Below, piece after piece: positions 1 through 4,938 of a stretch of 6,909 nucleotides of DNA. The position numbers and the translations under genes were made by a program. The DNA comes from CAVDRM01 sp963626285 (GTDB taxonomy: Bacteria > Bacillota > Clostridia > Christensenellales > Aristaeellaceae): positions 1-6,909 of the forward strand of contig CAVFWQ010000099.1 of NCBI GenBank assembly GCA_963626285.1, in the 5' to 3' direction. Below the pieces are notes generated by a model. It worked only from the letters and a program-made list of their open reading frames with translations. It did no database searches and was not told the origin of the DNA. How positions within the stretch are numbered: position 1 is the stretch's first letter; each line of letters begins with the position of its first letter.

Positions 1-12
1 CGTGTCGTGTCA

Positions 13-41
13 ATTATGGGGTTCGGCTTCATGCTTGTCAA
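13..41 (-). promoter_or_regulatory. Sigma-70-type promoter reading left out of the window
   Basis: On the minus strand there is a perfect -35 TTGACA (41-36), a 17-bp spacer and a -10 CATAAT (18-13), which is 11 of 12 consensus positions. Transcription would start near position 6 and drive a gene to the left of the window that cannot be seen. A weaker alternative, TTGCGG-N17-TATTAT with an extended-10 TG, lies upstream on the same strand (121-93). The agreement with consensus makes the main call strong, although a short ORF start overlaps it (see rejected items). Confidence 0.75.
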
Positions 42-92
42 GCCCCTTTCGCAAAATGTCCCTGTCTTTCCTCCATCCACTTCATCAAATCG

Positions 93-121
93 ATAATACC
101 AGAAAATCCCGCCGCCCGCAA
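93..121 (-). promoter_or_regulatory. Possible second leftward promoter
   Basis: The minus strand shows TTGCGG (121-116), 17 bp, then TATTAT (98-93) preceded by TGG, an extended -10. The -35 matches only three of six positions. If used, it would give a longer leader for the gene left of the window, running through the stronger promoter at 41-13. Low confidence, because part of it lies in a GC-rich stretch that also forms a small hairpin. Confidence 0.3.
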
Positions 122-174
122 GGGCTTTTTTGTTCTTTTACATTCGTGCGCTCCGCCATGGCCTGCGGCCTTCC

Positions 175-215
175 AAAAAGCAAAGGGCGGGGCTTTGTGC
201 GAAAAGCCGCCGCCC
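175..215 (-). terminator. Intrinsic terminator after the secreted-protein gene
   Basis: Read on the minus strand, GGGCGG-(C)-GGCTTT pairs with AAAGCC-CCGCCC around a six-base loop. This gives a 12-bp GC-rich stem with one bulged C, followed by TTTGCTTTTT. It starts 8 bases after the TGA at 225-223, so it closes the secreted-protein transcript. Confidence 0.85.
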
Positions 216-222
216 CGTACAA

Positions 223-1779
223 TCACTCCGCCACGCTTTCAAAGAACAGCAGCTCAAACCGCGGATATTCGCTCGTGCCGCTGCCCTCCACGATTTCGAT
301 ATAGGTGTTCTCGCTCAGCGTGCCGTACATTTTGACCTTGGAAAAGACGGCGTACTGCGGCTCTTCCTTGCAGATGAGGTATACGATGTCCTTGTAGGTG
401 GTGCCGGACTTGGTCAGGGCGAACTTGACCGTCCACTCGCTGCCGGAGGGGGTGATCTCCAGCACATAGCCGGTGTAGGCGAAGGTCTTCCCCACATACT
501 TGGACAGGTCGCTCTTTAACGTCTTGTACGCCGTGTTCTGGGCGCTGTCTTTGGTCTTTTGGATGCGCTCGGCGTCCGTCAGGGTGCGCACGGCGGTATA
601 GGCCACCGTTCTGGTCTCCAAGCCCTTCTTGGACGCGGTGATCAGAATCTGGTATGTTCCTTCCTTGTCGGTGTCAAAGGTGAAGGAGAAGGACTTGCTC
701 GTCGAGGCCTTCTGGTAGGTCACGGGGCCGGAGACGGAGACCTGCGTCTTCACGCCCTTGATGGTCGTGCCGGAAATGGTCAGCGAATCGCTTGTCAGCT
801 GCGCGGGCACGGCGGAGGTGAAGTTCAGGGGGATGTAGTTTTTCTGGTACATGACGGAGAAGGAGCGCTGGGTGGTGCGGCCGTCCTCGGTGGATGCGGT
901 CACCACCATTGAATAGGTCCCCGCCTCCGGAAACTTCACCTTGATAGAGAATTTGCCCTTCGAGCCCGCCTTGTCCGTGAATGTCCCGCCCGCGCTGCCG
1001 GTCATGGAGATGAGCGCCAGGGTCACACTCGCGTTCGCGTCCGTTGTGCCGGAAACAGTCAGGTCGTCGTCGTTGACCTCGGACGGCGGCTCGGAAACGA
1101 TGAGCTTGCAGGCGCCGGGCGGTGCGGTCAGCACCTCGGTGAAGGTCATGCCCTTTAAAATCTCGTCCAGCAGCTTTTCATCGGCGGTCTTGAGCTTGCG
1201 CCCCTTCACCTGAAGGTCCAAGGTGATGGTATAGCCGTTTCGGATGGTGCGGCGCTGATAGCCCCTGTACTGCTCCTCGCCGCCGTATTTCAGGACGTAT
1301 TGGAGGCGCAGGAAGCGCAGAAGGTTCTTGCCGTAGTTCTTCCATGTGGCGCTCGAATAGTCGTACCCCAGCAGGCTGTAGGTGCTGCCGTTCGTGTGCG
1401 CCTGACGGAACGCCTTGCGGACGTCGTCCTCCACGGTGTTGATGTCAAAGTAGGTCTCGGCGTCCACATCCGCCTTGGCGGTGATGACCAGGGTGCGGCC
1501 GTTGGCGGAGTCAAACGCCTGCATCAGGATGCCGCTGTCCTGAAAATCCGCCTCGACATTGTCCGGCTCGTAGCCGTTCTCGGTGAGCCATGAATAATTC
1601 TCGGTCAGGTTTTCGGGCGTTAAAACCACGTCAAAGTTTGATGTATCAAGCGCCAGCTGCGCCCGAATATCGGAAAAGTTGAAGACCGTTTTTTCCGCGG
1701 CAAGGGCGGGAAAGGACGGCAGCAGCAAAGCAGCCGTCAGGACAGCCAAAGCCCTTAAAAGAAAGCCTCTGTTTTTCAT
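223..1779 (-). CDS. Secreted protein with two Ig-like modules and a C-terminal beta domain, function unknown
   Basis: This is a 518-residue protein that I do not recognise as a named family. The ATG at 1779 is chosen because an AGGAGGT ribosome site lies 9 bases upstream and a signal peptide follows directly. Residues 1-27 have a basic start, a hydrophobic stretch and an A-L-A cleavage site before AEK. An earlier in-frame ATG at 1824 would put 15 residues before the signal and overlap the promoter. Residues about 30-218 form an alpha/beta-looking domain loosely reminiscent of PsbP/Mog1-like folds (weak inference). Residues about 223-311 and 316-398 are two beta-rich Ig-like modules, each with an early T-[VI]-S-G-T-T motif (241-246 and 334-339). 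A lysine-rich linker (400-425) leads to a beta-rich C-terminal domain (about 428-518) resembling the end of the zinc-ribbon protein at 4939-6762. No anchor, sortase motif or catalytic motif is visible. It has its own promoter and terminator, 90 bases after tlyA. Predicted extracytoplasmic, possibly binding a surface ligand. Confidence 0.92.
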   Translation of the reverse strand: MKNRGFLLRALAVLTAALLLPSFPALAAEKTVFNFSDIRAQLALDTSNFDVVLTPENLTENYSWLTENGYEPDNVEADFQDSGILMQAFDSANGRTLVITAKADVDAETYFDINTVEDDVRKAFRQAHTNGSTYSLLGYDYSSATWKNYGKNLLRFLRLQYVLKYGGEEQYRGYQRRTIRNGYTITLDLQVKGRKLKTADEKLLDEILKGMTFTEVLTAPPGACKLIVSEPPSEVNDDDLTVSGTTDANASVTLALISMTGSAGGTFTDKAGSKGKFSIKVKFPEAGTYSMVVTASTEDGRTTQRSFSVMYQKNYIPLNFTSAVPAQLTSDSLTISGTTIKGVKTQVSVSGPVTYQKASTSKSFSFTFDTDKEGTYQILITASKKGLETRTVAYTAVRTLTDAERIQKTKDSAQNTAYKTLKSDLSKYVGKTFAYTGYVLEITPSGSEWTVKFALTKSGTTYKDIVYLICKEEPQYAVFSKVKMYGTLSENTYIEIVEGSGTSEYPRFELLFFESVAE

Positions 1780-1788
1780 GGGCAGCGC

Positions 1789-1795
1789 ACCTCCT
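1789..1795 (-). promoter_or_regulatory. Ribosome binding site fixing the secreted-protein start
   Basis: AGGAGGT on the minus strand, 9 bases from the ATG at 1779. It is a near-perfect Shine-Dalgarno sequence and decides against the upstream in-frame ATG at 1824. Confidence 0.9.
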
Positions 1796-1802
1796 GTAAC
1801 AG

Positions 1803-1820
1803 CGATATCATACCATATCG
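1803..1820. repeat. Inverted repeat over the -10 (possible operator)
   Basis: CGATAT-N6-ATATCG is a perfect 6+6 dyad with the -10 element (1807-1812) inside it. A dimeric repressor bound here would block the promoter. That role is inferred from position and symmetry alone. Confidence 0.5.
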
Positions 1821-1835
1821 GCAATGAAAAGGCAA
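1807..1835 (-). promoter_or_regulatory. Extended -10 promoter of the secreted-protein gene
   Basis: On the minus strand: TTGCCT (1835-1830), a 17-bp spacer, then TATGAT (1812-1807) preceded by TGG, an extended -10. The predicted start near 1800 leaves a leader of only about 20 nt, just enough for the ribosome site. The gene can therefore be expressed apart from dxs-tlyA, although no terminator is visible between tlyA and this promoter, so read-through is also possible. Repeats over this promoter are listed separately. Confidence 0.8.
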
Positions 1836-1837
1836 TG
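1820..1837. repeat. Direct repeat over the -35
   Basis: The heptamer GGCAATG occurs at 1820-1826 and 1831-1837, spaced 11 bp start to start, about one helical turn. On the coding (minus) strand it reads CATTGCC-TTTT-CATTGCC. The upstream copy contains five bases of the -35 hexamer and the other lies in the spacer. This could be a protein-binding site or chance. Confidence 0.4.
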
Positions 1838-1869
1838 TTTTCGCCGAACTTATTACGGTTTTTTTACAA

Positions 1870-2679
1870 TTATCCGTCATTTTTGCGAAGCGCTGCATGG
1901 GCTTCCCCGACCAGCGCATGGATCGCCGCGTCCGTGACAGGCGCGCCTTCGCCGAAGCGGATATCGCCCAGAAACTCGATGTTGCCCTTGGGCCCCGTGA
2001 TGGGCGAAAAGGTCAGCCCCTCCACATGCCAGCTGAAGGTCGGCGCAAAATCGCAGATACCGCGCAGGACGCGCTCGTGCACGGCGCTGTCGCGCACCAC
2101 CCCGTTCTTGCCGACCTGCCCGCGCCCGGCCTCGAACTGCGGTTTGATGAGCGTCAAAAAGCGTCCCGTCTCCCCCATGATGCCTGCCGCCACCGGCAGG
2201 ATCAGGCGGATGGAGATGAAGGACACATCCATGACCGTGAGCGTCGGGTGCAGGGGCACCATGTCCGGCGTTAGTGTTCTGGCGTTCGTCCGCTCCATGA
2301 CCGTGACGCGCCCGTCATTGCGAAGCCGCCAGTCCAGCTGCCCGTAGCCGACGTCAATGGCGTACACATGGGCAGCGCCGTTTCTCAGCAGCACGTCCGT
2401 AAAGCCGCCCGCCGCAGCGCCGATGTCCATGCAGACAAGGTTTCGCACGTCCGCGTGAAAACAGGAAATCGCCTTTTCCAGCTTGTGATAGCCGCGGCTG
2501 GCATAGTCCTCCGCCGCCCCGCGGACGATAAGCCCGTCCGTTTCCGATACCTGCTCGGAGGCCTTCAAGACCTTCTTTTCGCCGATATAGACCTGCCCCG
2601 CCATGATCAGCGCCTGCGCCTGCTCGCGGCTTTTGGCCAGCCCGCGTGCCGCGAGCGCCGCGTCCACCCGCATTTTCAT
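1870..2679 (-). CDS. tlyA: TlyA-family 16S/23S rRNA 2'-O-methyltransferase (S4 + FtsJ-type domain)
   Basis: A 269-residue protein, the usual TlyA length. The family (Bacillus YqxC, Mycobacterium TlyA) transfers a methyl group from S-adenosylmethionine to ribose 2'-OH of cytidines in 16S and/or 23S rRNA; loss gives capreomycin resistance in mycobacteria. Old 'hemolysin A' names are historical. Residues 3-60 are an S4 RNA-binding domain. Residues 61-269 are the Rossmann methyltransferase, with SAM loop D-I-G-A-A-A-G-G-F at 85-93. The K-D-K-E tetrad proposed for M. tuberculosis TlyA (K69, D154, K182, E238) is matched with identical spacing by K66, D151, K179 and E235, so the enzyme looks intact. 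The ATG at 2679 overlaps the dxs stop as ATGA, and an AAAGGAG site lies 10 bases upstream inside dxs, pointing to coupled translation. Whether it methylates 16S, 23S or both cannot be told. Upstream in-frame starts would lie inside dxs and lack S4 homology. Confidence 0.95.
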   Translation of the reverse strand: MKMRVDAALAARGLAKSREQAQALIMAGQVYIGEKKVLKASEQVSETDGLIVRGAAEDYASRGYHKLEKAISCFHADVRNLVCMDIGAAAGGFTDVLLRNGAAHVYAIDVGYGQLDWRLRNDGRVTVMERTNARTLTPDMVPLHPTLTVMDVSFISIRLILPVAAGIMGETGRFLTLIKPQFEAGRGQVGKNGVVRDSAVHERVLRGICDFAPTFSWHVEGLTFSPITGPKGNIEFLGDIRFGEGAPVTDAAIHALVGEAHAALRKNDG

Positions 2680-4535
2680 GCCGCTGTTTCTCCTTTGATG
2701 ATTTTTCGGGCGATGCTCTCCGCGTCCAGCCCGCATTCCGCAAGGAGGGACGCCCTGTCCCCGTGCGCCATGAACCTGTCCGGCAGGCCGAACGCACCGG
2801 CGACGGGCGGAAGGCCGTGCTGCGCATACCATGCGTTCACCTGACTGCCGAAGCCGCCGCGCAGGACATGCTCCTCCAAGGTGAACACGGGCTTTCCGGC
2901 CAGCGCCCGCAGCATCTGTTCATCCAGGGGCTTCACGCAGGAGGCATTGACGACGGCGGCGGACAGGCCGCTTTGCCTGAGCATCTCCCGCACCCGAAGC
3001 GCCGTTTCCAGCATGGGGTTGACGCACAGAAGCGTCAGGTCTTTCCCTTCCATGACGGTTTCCCATTGCCCGACGGCAAAGGGATGCCGCAGGGGATAAT
3101 GCGCCGCGCCGTTCTCAAAACGCGGATAGCGGATGGCGACGGGATGCGCGCAGGAGAGCGCATAGCGCAGCATCTGCTCCAATTCCCCGCACGAGCGCGG
3201 GCAGAACACCTTCATATTCGGCATGGGGCTCAAATACGAAAGCCCGAACACGCCGTGATGGGTCGCGCCGTCCGCGCCGTTCAGCGCCGCCCTGTCCATC
3301 AGAAGCACCACGGGCAGATCCTGCAGGCAGACGTCCTCCGTGAGCTGGTCAAACGCCCGCTGCATGAAGGTATCGTAGATGGCGACCACGGGCCTTAAGC
3401 CGCCCCGCGCCATGCCCGCCGCCATCGTGACGGCGTGCTCCTCGGCAATGCCGACGTCAAACAGGCGCTCCGGATGCGCCCTTCGGAAGCCCTCCATGCC
3501 CGTGCCGCCCGTCATCGCCGCCGTGACGACGCAGATGCGCGGGTCTTTGTCCGCCATGTCCGTTAAAACCTTCCCCGCGTATTCGCCGAAGGATCGCTCT
3601 TTGGGCTCTTCGCTCTTTTGGCCGCTCTCCACCTGAAAGGGCGGGGTTCCGTGGAACACGTCCGGCATATTTTCCGCCGGCGTGTAGCCAAAGCCCTTCT
3701 TCGTGACCACATGCAGCAGCACGGGCTCGTCCAGCGTCTTCACGCGCCGCAGGATATGCTCAAGCCCAGCCGCGTCCTGCCCGTCCACAGGGCCGAAATA
3801 ATGAAAGCCAAGGGCGGTAAAGAAATTGTCGCGGATAAAAATATTGCGGATGGAATTTTTGATGCGCTGAAAAAGGTCGTGCAGCATCGTCCCGCAGACC
3901 GGCACTTTCAGCAGCGCCTGCGCCACGGCCTGCTTGGTCTTCATCCAGCCCTTGCTCGTGCGAAGGTGCAGAAGGTATTTGGTCAGCGCCCCGACGTTGC
4001 CGGAAATGGACATGCCGTTGTCGTTCAAAATCACGATCATGCGCATTTTGGCGCTGCCCGCGTCATTGAGCGCCTCATAGCACATCCCGCCCGTCATCGC
4101 GCCGTCCCCGACGACGGCGATGACGTTGTAGTCCTCTCCCAGCACATCCCGCGCCCTTGCCATGCCCACGGCGGCGGAAATGGCGGTGGAGGCGTGCCCG
4201 GTGTCGTAGGCGTCGCAGGAGCTCTCCTCCGCCCTCGGAAAGCCGCACAGCCCTCCGTAGGTGCGCAGGGTGTCGAACAGGGGGTCCCGCCCCGTCAGCA
4301 GCTTGTGCGGGTAGCACTGATGCCCCACGTCGAAAATGATTTTGTCCTTCGGGCAGTCAAATACGCGGTGCAGGGCGATCGTCAGCTCCACGATGCCCAG
4401 ATTGGACGAAAGATGTCCCCCGTTTTTGGCGACGGTTTCTATCACCCTTTTGCGAATCGCCTCCGCCAAATCCGGCAGCTCGTCCCGCCGAAGCCGCTTG
4501 AGCGTCTCCGGCGACTGAATGTCGCGCAAGTCCAT
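2676..4535 (-). CDS. dxs: 1-deoxy-D-xylulose-5-phosphate synthase
   Basis: A 619-residue cytoplasmic thiamin-diphosphate enzyme, the normal DXS length. It condenses pyruvate and glyceraldehyde 3-phosphate into DXP with loss of CO2, the entry step of the MEP isoprenoid pathway and a source for thiamin and pyridoxal phosphate. Active-site residues, by comparison with remembered E. coli DXS, are all present: H41 (Ec H49), H72 in G-H-Q, the G-D-G-A-M cofactor motif at 143-147 with D144 and N173 for the metal, H295 (Ec H299), the catalytic glutamate E365 (Ec E370), D422 and H426 (Ec D427, H431). The transketolase pyrimidine-binding part spans about 315-475, then the C-terminal domain. The start at 4535 is preceded by GAGGGG at 8 bases; the frame runs further upstream, but that stretch carries the promoter and has no DXS similarity. 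It is the first gene of a dxs-tlyA pair with its own promoter. Minor oddities: G-Q-D at 252-254 where G-H-D/G-H-N is usual, and F-G-L-S at 430-433 where F-D-L-S is usual. Confidence 0.98.
   Translation of the reverse strand: MDLRDIQSPETLKRLRRDELPDLAEAIRKRVIETVAKNGGHLSSNLGIVELTIALHRVFDCPKDKIIFDVGHQCYPHKLLTGRDPLFDTLRTYGGLCGFPRAEESSCDAYDTGHASTAISAAVGMARARDVLGEDYNVIAVVGDGAMTGGMCYEALNDAGSAKMRMIVILNDNGMSISGNVGALTKYLLHLRTSKGWMKTKQAVAQALLKVPVCGTMLHDLFQRIKNSIRNIFIRDNFFTALGFHYFGPVDGQDAAGLEHILRRVKTLDEPVLLHVVTKKGFGYTPAENMPDVFHGTPPFQVESGQKSEEPKERSFGEYAGKVLTDMADKDPRICVVTAAMTGGTGMEGFRRAHPERLFDVGIAEEHAVTMAAGMARGGLRPVVAIYDTFMQRAFDQLTEDVCLQDLPVVLLMDRAALNGADGATHHGVFGLSYLSPMPNMKVFCPRSCGELEQMLRYALSCAHPVAIRYPRFENGAAHYPLRHPFAVGQWETVMEGKDLTLLCVNPMLETALRVREMLRQSGLSAAVVNASCVKPLDEQMLRALAGKPVFTLEEHVLRGGFGSQVNAWYAQHGLPPVAGAFGLPDRFMAHGDRASLLAECGLDAESIARKIIKGETAA
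2690..2696 (-). promoter_or_regulatory. tlyA ribosome binding site inside dxs
   Basis: AAAGGAG on the minus strand, 10 bases before the tlyA ATG and within the last codons of dxs. It sets the tlyA start at the ATGA overlap. Confidence 0.85.
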
Positions 4536-4665
4536 CCCTTCGTCCCCTCTTTTAGCCGTTCCCGTAAGGAGCGGGCAGAGTACCGGCGTGAGGCGCTGCC
4601 GCGTTTCCCGCCGTATTCTCCGCTTTTTTCGCCCCTGCCGTCTGTTCGTGGGTGCAAAGCCCCGA
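4536..4665 (-). promoter_or_regulatory. Structured 5' leader of dxs
   Basis: From the predicted start near 4665 to the ATG the leader is about 130 nt. Readable pairings on the minus strand include GTTCG-GGG with CCC-A-CGAAC at the very 5' end (8 bp, one bulge), and an imperfect helix in which A-G-A-A-T-A-CGGCG pairs with CGCCG-G-T-A-C-T-C-T. No terminator-like hairpin with a T-run and no known riboswitch motif was recognised. GC-rich RNA folds easily, so regulation is only a possibility. Confidence 0.35.
4544..4549 (-). promoter_or_regulatory. dxs ribosome binding site
   Basis: GAGGGG on the minus strand, 8 bases before the ATG at 4535. It supports the short start over ATGs further upstream in the same open frame. 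Confidence 0.7.
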
Positions 4666-4671
4666 ACCATT

Positions 4672-4700
4672 ATTATACCCGCCGGGCTGCGTTTTGTAAA
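4672..4700 (-). promoter_or_regulatory. dxs-tlyA promoter
   Basis: On the minus strand: TTTACA (4700-4695), a 17-bp spacer, then a perfect TATAAT (4677-4672), 11 of 12 consensus positions. It predicts a start near 4665 and should be a strong constitutive-type promoter for dxs and tlyA. Confidence 0.9.
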
Positions 4701-4757
4701 TGTAAAAAATCCAGCCGCAAAGCAGGAAAAAGGGAAATGCGGTCGAAAGCATTTAAT

Positions 4758-4783
4758 GTGCGTATGTATGCATATGGACGCAC
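4758..4783. repeat. 26-bp imperfect palindrome in the divergent region
   Basis: The two 13-base halves match at 10 positions: GTGCGT...TATG against CATA...ACGCAC, with three mismatches between the arms and ATGCAT at the centre. It lies 57 bp upstream of the dxs -35. It could be an RNA stem within the candidate leader, or a protein operator shared by both divergent genes. Confidence 0.5.
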
Positions 4784-4827
4784 GCTCCCCGAATCGTTTG
4801 CGATGCGGAGAGATTTTGCATTCCCAT

Positions 4828-4864
4828 CGGATGTTCCGTCCGTGAAGGACAGATCCGTTTTTTT
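4828..4864 (+). terminator. Intrinsic terminator/attenuator upstream of the zinc-ribbon gene
   Basis: CGGA-(TGT)-TC-(C)-GTCC pairs with GGAC-(A)-GA-TCCG around GTGAA, giving ten pairs with a three-base bulge and one mismatch, followed directly by seven Ts. No plus-strand gene precedes it in the window; the zinc-ribbon ATG lies 74 bases downstream. An attenuator in that gene's leader, or the end of a small RNA, are the two sensible readings. Confidence 0.7.
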
Positions 4865-4925
4865 CTTCAACGGGAAAATCCGCAAACCGAATGAAAGCAT
4901 GTTTCGATGTACCTTCATTTGAACC

Positions 4926-4930
4926 GGAGG
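4926..4930 (+). promoter_or_regulatory. Ribosome binding site fixing the zinc-ribbon protein start
   Basis: GGAGG lies 8 bases before the ATG at 4939. It rules out the in-frame ATG at 4891, which has no such site and would add 16 residues before the zinc ribbon. Confidence 0.9.
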
Positions 4931-4938
4931 TCAACAGT

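Larger units (their letters stand above)
4732..4864 (+). ncRNA. Candidate structured regulatory RNA (riboswitch-like leader or small RNA)
   Basis: On the plus strand GGGAAATGC (4732-4740) can pair with GCATTCCC (4818-4825): eight pairs with one bulged A. This closes a loop holding two hairpins, an imperfect 26-nt dyad at 4758-4783 (outer stem GTGCGT/ACGCAC, inner TATG/CATA) and a hairpin at 4786-4811 (9 of 11 positions paired, TTTG loop). Two bases after the closing stem an intrinsic terminator begins (4828-4864). An alternative hairpin, AAATGC (4735-4740) with GCATTT (4749-4754), would compete with the closing stem. In addition TATGGACG (4773-4780) can pair with CGTCCGTG (4837-4844), breaking both the second stem and the terminator. 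A switchable leader of the zinc-ribbon gene is the natural reading; an independent short RNA is the alternative. No known class was recognised, and its promoter is not clear. Confidence 0.45.
4536..4938. other. Divergent intergenic region between dxs and the zinc-ribbon gene
   Basis: About 400 bases with no convincing coding sequence. From left to right it holds the dxs leader (4536 to about 4665), the dxs promoter (4672-4700), the set of stem-loops ending in a plus-strand terminator (4732-4864), and a roughly 75-base stretch with the zinc-ribbon ribosome site. I found no clear housekeeping promoter on the plus strand. TATTAT at 4671-4676, overlapping the dxs -10, is the nearest -10 match but has no good -35. 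Confidence 0.8.

Noticed and set aside
1..32. Possible start of a leftward gene (ATG at 32, M-K-P-N-P-I-I-D-T-T...) with an AAAGGGG-like site
   Set aside because: Only ten codons are visible, and the stretch is overlapped by an 11-of-12 consensus promoter that would start transcription inside it. It cannot be decided from this window.
110..131. Small hairpin GCCC-GCAA-GGGC followed by six Ts on the plus strand
   Set aside because: The stem is only four base pairs and no plus-strand gene lies before it. Probably not a working terminator.
2680..2832. Longer TlyA starting inside dxs
   Set aside because: The extra 51 residues are the shadow of dxs. The S4 domain begins at the ATG at 2679, which has its own ribosome site.
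3777..3779. Loss of a catalytic histidine in DXS at the G-Q-D motif
   Set aside because: Counting along remembered E. coli DXS places this residue near 257, not at the active-site H299. The H299 equivalent (residue 295, in V-F-H-G) is present.
4735..4864. Known riboswitch or ribozyme classes (T-box, TPP, purine, THF, hammerhead) for the leader hairpins
   Set aside because: The conserved core motifs of these classes, as I remember them, are absent; for example there is no CUGANGA for a hammerhead and no T-box consensus.
3618..4922. Long plus-strand open frame antisense to dxs (434 codons)
   Set aside because: It lies opposite dxs, has no ribosome site or recognisable domain, and shows the His/Arg/Gln-rich composition expected of a shadow frame in GC-rich DNA.
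4536..4934. N-terminal extension of DXS by 133 residues
   Set aside because: The extension covers the promoter and the hairpin region, resembles no DXS sequence, and the normal length of about 620 residues is reached with the start at 4535.
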